A stretch of 64,000 nucleotides of DNA from Polaromonas sp. JS666 (GCF_900103405.1 NZ_FNHX01000001.1:744001-808000); one strand, 5' to 3'; counted from the stretch's first letter, positions 1-9,282 are shown. Program-made: numbers and translations. The notes: a model not told the origin generated them from the sequence alone.

Positions 1-327
1 GTGAGACGTGGGACCATCACCAAACGCGTCGTACTGAGTTAAGAAAAGTACTTTTGTCTGCGAGCCCTTTCGCAAGGCCTTACGAGCTACCTCCCGGCCT
101 CCAAGAGTACGGAAACGACCACCGGACTCTTTTGGCGATTTGTCATAGGTGGGCAAGCTCATATCCATAAGGATAAGACCGTATTCGTCAGAGGCAACGC
201 ATCTGCACCCTGATGTGAATGATTGAGCCTGCGTGACGGCCCATGAACTCCATGACTCCGTTAGAAAAGCCAAAACCCGTTCACGTTTGTGCCTGTTATC
301 TTCAACTAGAAGTACAGTTTTTTTCAT
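1..327 (-). CDS. Response regulator receiver-domain protein (partial, runs off the window start)
   Basis: The minus strand from an ATG at 327 stays open to base 1, giving 109 residues of a CheY-like receiver domain. Visible landmarks are the N-terminal VLLVEDN strand with the acidic pair E9/D10, the phospho-acceptor D55 in LILMDMSLP, and T97 in KVLFLTQYD. A GAGGTGGA ribosome binding site lies about 8 bases before the ATG, and the start overlaps the end of the upstream GHKL ATPase gene by 26 bases, so the two are probably translationally coupled. Base composition is AT-rich like its partner. The C-terminus, and any fused output or effector domain, lies outside the window. A phosphorelay with the neighbouring ATPase is inferred from family knowledge. 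Confidence 0.85.
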   Translation of the reverse strand, partial: MKKTVLLVEDNRHKRERVLAFLTESWSSWAVTQAQSFTSGCRCVASDEYGLILMDMSLPTYDKSPKESGGRFRTLGGREVARKALRKGSQTKVLFLTQYDAFGDGPTSH

Positions 328-3300
328 AAGTAATTTCCACCTCGAACGACCGACCTACAACAGATAATTCCACATTGAAGCGATCGCTGATTAGGCGAAG
401 TTGATTGAAAACTTTGCTCAGACCAGTTCCCCCTTCAGTTCGCATTAACTCCAAAGATTTTGTAGATCGCATACGCAGATCAAGCGCACGCACATACTCA
501 GGAGTGCATTCCGCCAATCTGCTTGGGGATAAGTCGTTACAGATCCGAAGAGACCAGGATGAATTGTTGCCATGCTCAAAAACACGCACTTTGGTCTCTC
601 CGCCAAAGCCGCTTTTTCTGCAGCAATTCTCAAATAGATTGACGAGCACCACGATAAAGGCTTTGACCTGTTGCCCCTCAAGCTTCAACGAAGTTTCAGT
701 TTCACACGCCTTTATGTCCACATCCAGCGCCATACCTCTCACTCGTGCAAAACATTCAACTGAAATATCTAGGATATCGACCATATAGCGATCGCTATTG
801 AACGCACCTTCATTTCGTTTAAACCACTCAGAGACAGTAGTAATGTCTTCTTGTATGTCTCGACGAACTTGAACTATGGCCGTCATTAGCTCAAGCATTG
901 CTGCATTTTTCTTTGCCTCCGTAATTCGTTCAAGAAGCTCATCAAATAACAGCCCTACCTCTTGTTTGAATTCGACATTTAGAAGCTCTCGCATTGCAAC
1001 CAATGAAGCCTCCGTTTCAACCCACAATCGAGAGATGCAGAAATCTAAAAATTCCTCGGCATTTGCTTTAGATGCAATAGGATGAAATTGCGAAAACTCG
1101 CTCATATACAGAGGATAGCGAAAGACTCGATTTGGGAATTCATTCACTTCTGAGGTGACTTTCATCCATTCCTCTGCTTTAGACACAAGCGCATTAAAGC
1201 TCGCCGAAAACCAGCTTAGATGCTCATCAATTTCCTTAAGAATTTCTTCGTGAAGCAGCGAGTTAGCCTGCAACCAATACTCGTTTCTCTTATATTTTCC
1301 TGAATCATCGATCTCAGTGATGAGGCGCCGGTCTTCAAGCCTAGAACGAATAAGATTTGAGAAAAATCCATGTCGAATTTCCGTGCTCAAGTTTTTATCT
1401 AACCCATACTTCTCATCATTTACAAAAGCATCTCTAATGAGATTTAGCAAGCGAAGTAGCGTTGTATTTCTATCTCCAACGACCAGAGCTTGAATTGAAT
1501 CTTGCTCCGTGTCATCCATACCCACTCTAATAACCTTTTCCTCTTTCTCAGTGCTGAAAGATTTGTATAACTTCAGCAAAGATGTCACGTCTTCCATTAG
1601 CTTGCGTTTGATGGCCGCCGAATTAACGTCTATCTTGCTTTCGTTAAATTCTGTAGCTCCAGCATCGATCACAACTTGACCAACGATTTCGTCAACTTCT
1701 TGACCGTGCGCTTCCGGATCGATGGCTTGGTGATCTTTTAAATAATCCAGGATACGGATTCGTTCAGATCGCAGATCATTGCTATCCTCGAAACATCCTA
1801 AAAAATCCATAGCATCAAGTGCCGAAACATCTCGCAGCAATACCACTGAAAGCGGGTCATTCATATCCAGCTTCTCTAGGAGTGCTATGGGCCTTTCTGC
1901 CCCTTGAGTTAGCAAGAACTCTTCGTACGTCTCATTCAATACATACTCTTTGCGCTTATCGATACGCTTGGCATAGAAATACGAAATAATCACGGCTTCA
2001 ATATGAGAGGCGCGCGAAACTTCAACATGACCAAGCATCTCTTCCATGGGTAACGCAACATAGGCGTTCGGATTGGAAGCTAAGGCGCGAGCGCCAAATT
2101 TCACCAGAGAGTCATGTGCAGCTGAAGCTAGATAGTAAGCAGCAGCAAGTTCGAGATGATCTTTTTTTAAAGGTGTGAGCTCGGCATATCTAGATAGCAG
2201 GTCCTCTATTGAGTCTCGCCGCACAACCTTCCACGTCCTTCTAATCTCCTGCTTGATGCGCCGATGTTCGGGCATTACCCCCACGTCAGACGAGTATTGA
2301 TACTCCAGCACTGGCTCAGTTGAAACTAACAACAGAGAGCTGAGAGGAGTACCTTGCTCCGATCCATTGCTCGCATACCTTGCTAGCTCACCTCTCCGTT
2401 TACGTGGCAATCGATACGGTAATGCCTTATACAGACTTAGTTGTAGGTGACCTGTGCTATTGAACCCATTTAATGTGATGACCTGCGCCAGATAGTCGTC
2501 TTCTAGTTTCCCCGGCTGTGAGTCCAGCATGTAGATTTGCCCGAGAATCAAGATTAATTGACCTAACGGCGATTCTGGAGAAATTAATGGCCATCCGCCT
2601 CCAGACGCAGTAGCCTTAGCTAGTAAATTTAACGGAGCAAACAATGGCCCAGATCTACTGAAGCTATCGCTGAACAACTGAAACATCTCTGGATAGTTCC
2701 CCAGCTCATATGAAGCTATCAACCTATAAAGCATTTCCTCTTCATACTGGACTAAAGCATGAATAGTTGATATTTCTGAGGGTAAGTTGAGCTTTTTCAG
2801 ATCTATCAGCAAAAGCTTCATTCCATCCAGAACATCTTCTCCCGACGAATCGAGTTCTCCAATCAGGGCCTCAAGAAGGCACGCCTGATCTACGACCGGC
2901 AATATCTGCACTAAGGTCAAACACGAGAGGCCACGACCAACAGGGACCATTGATGCTGGGATAAACATCAAAGAGAAAAAGTCTGACCAGTCCTGTTGTT
3001 GGCCCTCAGCTAGCTCTTTTATAGTTGATGTAACCACCTTACGAAGATGCAAGAGTGGATCGCTGGCCAAAAGCAAATACCAGCTAAATACCATTTCGAT
3101 AAAACCTGAGGTTGTGCGGGCTTTACATTCAGCCGCAAATTTCTCCATTTCATCCAATCGGCCTTGCTTCGAGAGCAACACCATTTTCGATCTCACGTAC
3201 CAAAGTGATTCCCCACAATCGCTTTTCAGTCGTTCAGCGATAGCCTCGGCCGCAACAAAATCTCCAAGCAAGAAGGCTCGCTCATATTGCCGCCTACTCG

Positions 3301-3631
3301 CATAGAACAAGGCTAGCTTTTCTCGATTACCGGCGATGATTCCGCGATAAATGCCGACGGCACGACGTGGCGAAATTCTTGCGCGAACAATTTTCTTGTC
3401 TGCAAAATCTTCTATCCGTACCGCCTCACTATTGAAGACGTTTCTAAATCGCGGTTTTTCGAACAGCGCACGAAACCTAACCTCAAGTAGAGAATCGCTT
3501 TCAAACGATATGAAGGTTGCGACAGCCTTCATATATTGCTCAGAGGTCAGAACACTAGCCGCAATTGGATTGGCAAGAGTGTTATATGGATCTGAAGCCG
3601 CAACATTTTTTCGCCGACGGATTAGTTTCAT
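302..3631 (-). CDS. Large helical-repeat protein with C-terminal GHKL (histidine-kinase-like) ATPase domain, Detocs DtcA-like
   Basis: The product is 1109 aa. Residues 1-700 are leucine-rich and look all-helical (TPR/HEAT-like), with no membrane segment or signal peptide, so it should be cytosolic. The C-terminus carries a GHKL ATPase fold: an N-box at about 998 (NLFENCCRKS), a weak G1 region around N1032-D1033 without the usual glycines, and a good G2 box GGTGLSKV at about 1068. The helices just before it (about 900-970) contain no histidine where an H-box is expected. A conspicuous EIRHGFFSNLIRSRLE stretch with H754 is an alternative candidate. The start ATG follows a GGGGGA sequence. It overlaps a receiver-domain gene. 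Phage sensing as in Detocs is inference. Confidence 0.7.
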   Translation of the reverse strand: MKLIRRRKNVAASDPYNTLANPIAASVLTSEQYMKAVATFISFESDSLLEVRFRALFEKPRFRNVFNSEAVRIEDFADKKIVRARISPRRAVGIYRGIIAGNREKLALFYASRRQYERAFLLGDFVAAEAIAERLKSDCGESLWYVRSKMVLLSKQGRLDEMEKFAAECKARTTSGFIEMVFSWYLLLASDPLLHLRKVVTSTIKELAEGQQQDWSDFFSLMFIPASMVPVGRGLSCLTLVQILPVVDQACLLEALIGELDSSGEDVLDGMKLLLIDLKKLNLPSEISTIHALVQYEEEMLYRLIASYELGNYPEMFQLFSDSFSRSGPLFAPLNLLAKATASGGGWPLISPESPLGQLILILGQIYMLDSQPGKLEDDYLAQVITLNGFNSTGHLQLSLYKALPYRLPRKRRGELARYASNGSEQGTPLSSLLLVSTEPVLEYQYSSDVGVMPEHRRIKQEIRRTWKVVRRDSIEDLLSRYAELTPLKKDHLELAAAYYLASAAHDSLVKFGARALASNPNAYVALPMEEMLGHVEVSRASHIEAVIISYFYAKRIDKRKEYVLNETYEEFLLTQGAERPIALLEKLDMNDPLSVVLLRDVSALDAMDFLGCFEDSNDLRSERIRILDYLKDHQAIDPEAHGQEVDEIVGQVVIDAGATEFNESKIDVNSAAIKRKLMEDVTSLLKLYKSFSTEKEEKVIRVGMDDTEQDSIQALVVGDRNTTLLRLLNLIRDAFVNDEKYGLDKNLSTEIRHGFFSNLIRSRLEDRRLITEIDDSGKYKRNEYWLQANSLLHEEILKEIDEHLSWFSASFNALVSKAEEWMKVTSEVNEFPNRVFRYPLYMSEFSQFHPIASKANAEEFLDFCISRLWVETEASLVAMRELLNVEFKQEVGLLFDELLERITEAKKNAAMLELMTAIVQVRRDIQEDITTVSEWFKRNEGAFNSDRYMVDILDISVECFARVRGMALDVDIKACETETSLKLEGQQVKAFIVVLVNLFENCCRKSGFGGETKVRVFEHGNNSSWSLRICNDLSPSRLAECTPEYVRALDLRMRSTKSLELMRTEGGTGLSKVFNQLRLISDRFNVELSVVGRSFEVEITYEKNCTSS

Positions 3632-3684
3632 TTTTGGCGTCCCCCACCATCATGATTAATAAAGCTGAAGTAAGGAAAAACGTA

Positions 3685-3713
3685 CGTTTAGCAACTTACT
3701 AAGCTTTCGACAA
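3685..3713 (-). promoter_or_regulatory. Candidate promoter of the GHKL ATPase/receiver operon
   Basis: Read on the minus strand there is TTGTCG (3713-3708), a 17-base spacer and TAAACG (3690-3685), about 55 bases before the ATG at 3631. The match to the sigma-70 consensus is moderate, in an AT-rich stretch where chance matches are common. Confidence 0.35.
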
Positions 3714-3719
3714 AATTAC

Positions 3720-3947
3720 CTAGTCTGAATTGCTTTTATTGCTCGACTCTAACCTTTTCATATCTACGACGTCACGATAACTAAGTTGGCTGACGAGATC
3801 GAGGACAACTTTGGGCGCAGCCGCCATCAGCCCATTCCGCTGAACGATAGCTTTTTTCAGTTGCACTGGCCGCGCCCGACAGGAGATGGATGTCCTGCGC
3901 CACTTGGCTTTTTCTGAGCGCTCCTCTTCGACGAAGAGTTCAACCTC
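3720..3947 (-). pseudogene. Possible gene remnant at the island edge
   Basis: This minus-strand frame stays open for 75 codons, ending at the stop at 3720-3722 and beginning right after a stop at 3948-3950. It has no ATG near its beginning; the only internal ATG would give a 35-residue peptide starting MAAAPKVVLDLVSQLSYRD. The tail of the frame reads like real protein, so it may be the 3' fragment of a gene cut at the boundary between AT-rich and GC-rich DNA. I do not recognise it. The remainder of 3632-3980 shows only the candidate promoter. Confidence 0.25.
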
Positions 3948-3980
3948 TTATAACGTGGCGCACTTGATACTGCGACACCT

Positions 3981-5249
3981 TTAGCCCCCCCGCCGCCTCA
4001 ACACCCAAGCAAAATAAGCCCCCTCCACCGCCATCACCCCTCCTCCCAGTGCCACCACGGCGCTGCTGCCAATGCGGCCAATCAAGGCCGCGGCCAGCAC
4101 CACGCCCAGGGACTGGCCCAGGAATAAAAAAGACGCAAACAGCGAAACCGCCGTGCCGCGCGCCTCGGGCACCATCTGGGTGGCGTTGGCCTGCATGACG
4201 TTGTGGAACATGAAGAAGCCAAAACCACCGACCAGGCTGGCCGGGATGGCCGGGCCCCAGTGCGGGATATAGGCGATGGCCAGCGCGCTGATGCCGAGCA
4301 GCCCGCCGCCCAACAAGACCAGGCCGTGCTGGCCCAGGCGGGGGATCAGCGAGCGGCCGGCGGCCATATAACCCACGCCGCCCAGGCCAAAGAGCGCGAC
4401 GATGGCGCCCGCGGCCGACAGCGACAAGCCCAAAGCATGGTGCAAATGCGAAGCCCACATGGCCAGCACCCCAAAACCCATGGCGCCTTCAATCACGGCC
4501 AGCAGCAGGATGGTGCGGGGCCAGGGGCGGCTGATGATGAGCAAGGTCTGTTTCAGGAAATGCGGGCGCGCCATGGGTGCTGCGGACGCTTCGGGTGTTG
4601 GTGTTGGGGTCGCCTGCGCCTCCGCTTCTGCTTTCGGCAGCGCCTGCTGCCGGCGCAAATCACCCCACAGCAGCGAGCCGACCGCGCCAAACAGCAACAC
4701 CAGAAACGCAAACGCCCAGCGCCAGCCGAGCGCATCGGTCAGCAGCCCGCCCAGCAGCTGGCCGCAGACAATGCCCAGGGTGCTGCCCAGCCCCGTGCGT
4801 GTGAGCATTTCCTGCAACTCGTGGGCCGGCACGGTGTCGCCTATCCAGGCCATGGCCAGCGGGATCAGCGCGGCCGCGCCCAGGGCCATCATGATGCGGG
4901 CCAGCAGCAGCACGTCCAGGCTGTTGGCAAACACGGCGACCGCGCTGCCCACGCTGCAGCCCAGCGCGGCAAAGGTGACGATGCGGAACTTGCCCAGCCT
5001 GTCACCCAGCGGGCCGTAAAACAGTTGTGAGATGCCGTAGGTCACGGCAAACACCGAGACCACTTGCGCCGCCTGGGCCAGGCTGACGGCAAACACGCGC
5101 GAGAGCTCGGGCAGCATGGCATCGCAAATGCGCTGGGCCACCATGCTCGAGAAGGTGGCACACGACAGCAGCAGGATGGAGCGGCGGGTGGCGGGGGAAA
5201 TTGGCGAAGAGGAGGCGCGAATGGCGCTGTGCGCGGCGGCGGAAGTCAT
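3981..5249 (-). CDS. MFS transporter (putative drug/metabolite exporter)
   Basis: A 422-aa protein of the major facilitator superfamily with about 12 hydrophobic segments. The MFS motif A is visible as GPLGDRLGK in the loop after TM2, and an alanine/proline-rich loop near the middle separates the two six-helix halves. The frame is open to 5642, but the MFS-like sequence begins at MTSAAAHS (ATG at 5249) and upstream codons look non-coding, so this start is preferred. It is divergent from a GNAT acetyltransferase, which hints at a shared detoxification role. The substrate cannot be read from the sequence. Confidence 0.85.
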   Translation of the reverse strand: MTSAAAHSAIRASSSPISPATRRSILLLSCATFSSMVAQRICDAMLPELSRVFAVSLAQAAQVVSVFAVTYGISQLFYGPLGDRLGKFRIVTFAALGCSVGSAVAVFANSLDVLLLARIMMALGAAALIPLAMAWIGDTVPAHELQEMLTRTGLGSTLGIVCGQLLGGLLTDALGWRWAFAFLVLLFGAVGSLLWGDLRRQQALPKAEAEAQATPTPTPEASAAPMARPHFLKQTLLIISRPWPRTILLLAVIEGAMGFGVLAMWASHLHHALGLSLSAAGAIVALFGLGGVGYMAAGRSLIPRLGQHGLVLLGGGLLGISALAIAYIPHWGPAIPASLVGGFGFFMFHNVMQANATQMVPEARGTAVSLFASFLFLGQSLGVVLAAALIGRIGSSAVVALGGGVMAVEGAYFAWVLRRRGG

Positions 5250-5403
5250 GAAGGTGAACAGGCCCGAATCAAGGGAGCGGGCGACACACCCACGCTGTAT
5301 CGGATTGTAGGCAAACACCTGCAAAACGTATGGGCAAGGGGCATGGCACCCTGCCCCCTGTGCAAAATGGCAGGTCGATTGAGAACCCACCCCAGGAGAT
5401 ACC

Positions 5404-5949
5404 ATGGACAGCGCACTACGCGCACCGCAGACCGCCGCGGCCGCGAATATCAGCTTCAGGCCCTTGCAGGCGGCCGACCTGCCCCTGCTGCACGGCTGGC
5501 TGGCGCGCCCGCACTGGACCGAGTGGTGGGGGCCGGCCCCCACGCTGGCCGAGGTGGAAGCCGAATACGGCGCATGGATCAACGACCCCAGCAAAGTGCA
5601 ACCGCATATCGCGCTGCTGGACGGCCGGCCTTTTGCGTACATCCAGTCCTATGTGGCCATGGGCTCGGGCGACGGCTGGTGGGAGGACGAAACCGACCCG
5701 GGCGTGCGCGGGATAGACCAGTCGATTGCCGACGCCGCGCAGCTGGGGCGCGGCCTGGGCACGGCAATGGTGAAGGCCTTTGTGGCCCGGCTGTTGGCCG
5801 ACCCGCAGGTCACCCACATCCAGACCGACCCCGACCCGCGCAATGCGCGCGCGATACGCTGTTATGAAAAAGCCGGGTTTCGCGCGGTGGGCGAAGTGCA
5901 AACGCCGGATGGCACGGCGCTGTTGATGGTGTGCAAGCGCACCGTATAG
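5404..5949 (+). CDS. GNAT family N-acetyltransferase, AAC(6')-like
   Basis: A 181-aa acetyl-CoA-dependent N-acetyltransferase. The pyrophosphate-binding loop QLGRGLGT lies at 113-120 and the C-terminal NARAIRCYEKAGF motif at 147-159. The HGWLARPHW and GIDQSI regions are typical of the aminoglycoside 6'-acetyltransferase branch (Acetyltransf_8 type). Many chromosomal members of that branch acetylate other amines, so resistance should not be assumed. The ATG is preceded by CAGGAG-like sequence, and the gene diverges from the MFS exporter. Confidence 0.85.
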   Translation: MDSALRAPQTAAAANISFRPLQAADLPLLHGWLARPHWTEWWGPAPTLAEVEAEYGAWINDPSKVQPHIALLDGRPFAYIQSYVAMGSGDGWWEDETDPGVRGIDQSIADAAQLGRGLGTAMVKAFVARLLADPQVTHIQTDPDPRNARAIRCYEKAGFRAVGEVQTPDGTALLMVCKRTV

Positions 5950-6079
5950 AAAATATTACAGATTTACCCAAAAACCATGTCGATCTCGCTGTGGCCCGTT
6001 CGTCGTACAGGTAGAGGGCGGCCCCTGCCTTCTCTCTTTCTCTCTCTTTTGTCTCTGTCATTCACCAAGGAAACACGCC

Positions 6080-6526
6080 ATGACTACCAATACCGTCAAG
6101 CTTCACCGGGTCCTGCAATCCACCCCTGACCGGGTGTACCGCGCCTTCCTCAGCCCCGCCGCCATGAGCAAATGGCTGCCGCCCAACGGCTTTACCGGCA
6201 CCGTTCATGAAATGGACGCCAAGGTCGGCGGCAAATACAAAATGTCATTCACCAACCACACGAACGGCCACAGCCACTCCTTCGGCGGCAGCTACCTGGA
6301 GCTCAAGCCCGGCGAGCGCATCCGCTACACCGCCAGCTTCGACGACCCCAACCTGCCGGGCGAGATGACCACCACCATCACGCTGGCCAAGGTCTCCGCC
6401 GGCGTGGAAATGCATGTGGTGCAGGAAGGCATTCCCGCGGTGATCCCCGCGGACCAATGTTATGTGGGCTGGCAGCAGTCGCTGGTGTTGCTGGGCAAGC
6501 TGGTGGAGGCGGAGATCAACGAGTAA
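6080..6526 (+). CDS. SRPBCC / AHSA1-like domain protein
   Basis: A 148-aa single-domain protein of the START/SRPBCC superfamily, of the Aha1-like type. The opening VKLHRVLQSTPDRVYRAFL and the KWLPPNGF segment are characteristic of this family, as is the beta-rich middle (YKMSF, GSYLEL) and the final amphipathic helix. The ligand is unknown. A well-placed AAGGAAA precedes the ATG. Confidence 0.85.
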   Translation: MTTNTVKLHRVLQSTPDRVYRAFLSPAAMSKWLPPNGFTGTVHEMDAKVGGKYKMSFTNHTNGHSHSFGGSYLELKPGERIRYTASFDDPNLPGEMTTTITLAKVSAGVEMHVVQEGIPAVIPADQCYVGWQQSLVLLGKLVEAEINE

Positions 6527-6581
6527 GGCCCCCAGCCGGCAAACTGGCACACACGGGCTGAGGCCCGTCGTCGGGCCGGCT

Positions 6582-7382
6582 TCAGGGCGTGGCGGCGGGT
6601 GCGCGCTGGCTTGGCCGCTGGCTGCGCACGTAATTGAGTTCGTTCTGGGCGCGCCTGTCGTTCTTGTCGAGTTCCAGGCACTGGAGGTAGATTTTTTCAG
6701 CATCGTCCCAGCGGCCTTGCTCGACATACACATAACCGAAGCCGCGCCAGGCGCGGGACAGCTCCGTGTTCTTCACCTCGGGCGGGGAAAACGCTTTGGC
6801 GGCGGCTTCGGCCTGTTCAAAAATCTTCAGAGCCTGGGGCCAGTTGCGTTGGCCCAGGTACCAGTTGCCCAACTCGCCCAGGTACTGGGCGTTGCGCGGC
6901 GCCAGGGCCAGCGCGGCTTCAAGCGCGCTGCGCGCTTCGGCCGGGCGCCTGAGTTCTATCAGCGCATAACCCTTGAGGTACCAGGCGTCGGACCAGATCT
7001 GCGGCACGATGATGGCGCCCTGCTCGGGCTCTTGCTTGGAGGCGGCCGCCTGCACAAGGTAGAGCAGCTGTTCAACGCGCGAGCGACCGGTGTAGGGCCT
7101 GAATTTTTCGTCCTTGTAGCGCAGCTCATAGGCGGCGATGATTTTGTCGAGGTGCTCGGTGATCGCGCGCTCGGGCTGGCGGAGTTGCAGCAGTTGGGCG
7201 GCGGCCATCAGCTGCTGCCCCAGCGCGGCGTCTTCGGGGTTGGGCGCTGCGATGGCTTGCGAGGGCTCGTTCGGTGCGGCCGTCTGGCTGAACGCGGGAA
7301 AACCGGTAAAGGCGGCAAAGACCGAGAACGCCAGCGCCGCTACTGCCAGCCATGCGGTTTGTGGTTGTGAGGTTTTGCGCAT
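6582..7382 (-). CDS. Secreted/periplasmic tetratricopeptide repeat protein
   Basis: 266 aa. A cleavable signal peptide ends near AFSQT (about residue 33), so the mature protein is probably periplasmic. From about residue 110 on, several TPR units are readable, for example ALIELRRPAEARSALEAAL, YLGELGNWYLGQRNWPQAL and GYVYVEQGRWDDAEKIYLQC. TPRs act as protein-binding scaffolds; no enzyme motif is present. TGGAG precedes the ATG at the right distance. Confidence 0.8.
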   Translation of the reverse strand: MRKTSQPQTAWLAVAALAFSVFAAFTGFPAFSQTAAPNEPSQAIAAPNPEDAALGQQLMAAAQLLQLRQPERAITEHLDKIIAAYELRYKDEKFRPYTGRSRVEQLLYLVQAAASKQEPEQGAIIVPQIWSDAWYLKGYALIELRRPAEARSALEAALALAPRNAQYLGELGNWYLGQRNWPQALKIFEQAEAAAKAFSPPEVKNTELSRAWRGFGYVYVEQGRWDDAEKIYLQCLELDKNDRRAQNELNYVRSQRPSQRAPAATP

Positions 7383-7440
7383 CGCCAGGCTCCAGGGTTG
7401 TTGAGGTTTTTAAAAGCTGCAACCGTCGCCCTGATGATCG

Positions 7441-7917
7441 CTAGATGGCCAGTTTCGACGCGGCCTTCCACCGCGCAATCCGGGTCATGTGGTACTGCAG
7501 GTAAAAGGTGCTGAAGAGGAAAGTCATCGCCGCCGAAAGCCTGAGCTGCATGGGCTCAACGCTGTTGTAGTGGTTGAGCATGGACCTGCGGATGGAATAC
7601 GCGCCGAAGTAAAAGACCACATAGGACGCCAGCGTCAGCAGCAGGCCCACTGCCTTAAGGTTGCCGGAGCCCTCCACCAATACCTGGCTCACGATGGCAA
7701 GCAGGACATAAGCGCTGAATTGGCTGGTCACATGGGAGGCCGGGTTGATTTTTCGCACCCAGGTGGATTGGATGAAGATCCAGACAATCATGAAGATGCC
7801 CAGCGTGAGCAGCGTAAAAAGCAGCACCAGGGCCCAATGCAGCTGGGGCGGCGCGGGGTAGGCATCCGCATCCATCCCGCCGTGCGGTGGCACGGGCTCC
7901 GTCAGGTGTTCACTCAT
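7441..7917 (-). CDS. DUF4234-like small integral membrane protein
   Basis: A 158-aa protein with about four hydrophobic helices. The first, LHWALVLLFTLLTLGIFMIVW, has the W-L-LTLGIF-W pattern of DUF4234-type proteins. The frame extends to 7992, but the ATG at 7917 has a strong GAGGGAG ribosome binding site and gives the natural N-terminus MSEHLTEP. Function is unknown. Confidence 0.7.
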   Translation of the reverse strand: MSEHLTEPVPPHGGMDADAYPAPPQLHWALVLLFTLLTLGIFMIVWIFIQSTWVRKINPASHVTSQFSAYVLLAIVSQVLVEGSGNLKAVGLLLTLASYVVFYFGAYSIRRSMLNHYNSVEPMQLRLSAAMTFLFSTFYLQYHMTRIARWKAASKLAI

Positions 7918-8006
7918 AAGCTCCCTCTTCTCTTTTTTTGATGAATCCATCGCGCGAGGCCGTCCGTGGCGGCCTCGCGGCAAAAACGGCAATGCCGCCC
8001 GGTGGC

Positions 8007-9203
8007 TTACAGCGCCTTGCCCAGCCTTGCCACACCCTCTTCAATCTTCGCCACATCGGCCGTGGCAAAACTCAGGCGCAGCGTGGCCAGGTCGGGGTTG
8101 GCCGCGTAGAAAGGCGCGCCGGGCACAAAGGCCACGAGCTGTTCAATCGCCTTCTTCGCGAATTCGCCGGCGTCCCTGCTTTTGCCGCCCGCGCCGGTGA
8201 GGCGGGCCCAGAAGAACAGGCCGCCTTGCGGCTGGGTGAATTCAATCGCGTCGCCGAGTTCGCGTTTCAAGGCATTGCCCATGGCGGTGGCGCGTTCGCC
8301 GTAGACCTTGCGCACGCGCTTGAGGGTGTCGGGCATGCGGCCGGCTTTGAGGTATTGGGCAGCGGTGGCCTGGGCGAAGGTGCTGGTGTGGGCGTCGCTG
8401 AACTGCTTGCACATGGTGGCCTTGGCCAGCAGCTCGGCGGGGGCGACCATCCAGCCCACGCGCAGGCCCGGGCTCAGCACCTTGCTGAGGGAGCCGCAAT
8501 GCGCGAGCAGCTCGCGGCTGCCGGGCACGCTGGGGCTGAGCGCCAGCAACGAAGGGGGCGGCGCTTCGCCGAAGTAGAGGTCGCCGTAGGGGTCGTCTTC
8601 AACAATCAGGGTCTGGTGCTTGACGGCCATTTCCAGCACCTGCTTGCGGCGCTCCAGGCTCAGCAGCGCGCCGCTGGGGTTGCCGAAGGTGGGGATCAGG
8701 TAGACAAACTTGGGCTTGTGCTGGGCAATGAGTTTTTCAAGCTCGTCGGTCTTGACGCCGTGCGCATCAATCGGTGCGCTGATGAGTTCTGCGCCGTAGA
8801 GGCGGAAGCACTGGATGGTCGCCAGGAAGGTCGGGCCTTCGACGATGACCTTGTCGCCGGGCGAGATCATGGTCTTGCCGAGCAAGTCGAGCGCCTGCTG
8901 GCTGCCGGTGGTGACGATGAGGTTCTCGGGTGCGACGTCTTTGGCGCCCTTGGTGGCCATAAAAGCGCTGAGCTGTTCACGCAACGGGCCGTAGCCCTCG
9001 GTGGCGCCGTATTGCAGCGCGCCGCCGGGTTCTTCGGTGAGAGCCTTGTTGCTGGCTTCCTGGATGCCGGCCACGTCGAACATGGCGGGGTCGGGGAAGC
9101 CGCCGGCAAAACTGACGATGCCGGGCTTGCCCAGCAGTTTGAAGAGTTCGCGGATGGCGGAGGTTTCAACGTTGTTGAGGCGGTCGGCAAAGTGCAGGGG
9201 CAT
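8007..9203 (-). CDS. PLP-dependent class I/II aminotransferase (LysN/2-aminoadipate transaminase-like)
   Basis: A 398-aa fold-type I aminotransferase. Visible motifs are the SFAGGFPDP opening, TTGSQQALDL for cofactor binding, IPTFGNPSG, EDDPYGDLYF and the Schiff-base lysine in CGSLSKVLSPGLRVGW. This pattern fits the subgroup with 2-aminoadipate and valine-pyruvate type transaminases. The ATG at 9203 is chosen because family homology starts at MPLHFADRL. It is divergent from a TetR regulator across an operator, so it is a likely target of that regulator. Substrate is uncertain. Confidence 0.85.
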   Translation of the reverse strand: MPLHFADRLNNVETSAIRELFKLLGKPGIVSFAGGFPDPAMFDVAGIQEASNKALTEEPGGALQYGATEGYGPLREQLSAFMATKGAKDVAPENLIVTTGSQQALDLLGKTMISPGDKVIVEGPTFLATIQCFRLYGAELISAPIDAHGVKTDELEKLIAQHKPKFVYLIPTFGNPSGALLSLERRKQVLEMAVKHQTLIVEDDPYGDLYFGEAPPPSLLALSPSVPGSRELLAHCGSLSKVLSPGLRVGWMVAPAELLAKATMCKQFSDAHTSTFAQATAAQYLKAGRMPDTLKRVRKVYGERATAMGNALKRELGDAIEFTQPQGGLFFWARLTGAGGKSRDAGEFAKKAIEQLVAFVPGAPFYAANPDLATLRLSFATADVAKIEEGVARLGKAL

Positions 9204-9282
9204 GTTCGGTTTCTCGCTTTCTGGGCTGCATTGTCGCCAATTTGGGCGCGGCCTGCGCGCGGCAAGGCGGGCCAAGGGGTGG

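Noticed and set aside
4203..5030. Long plus-strand open frames opposite the MFS gene
   Set aside because: They are antisense shadows of a GC-rich coding region; residue composition is unlike a real protein.
5250..5642. N-terminal extension of the MFS protein
   Set aside because: The extra 131 residues are low in hydrophobic order, overlap the divergent acetyltransferase and are not part of the MFS fold.
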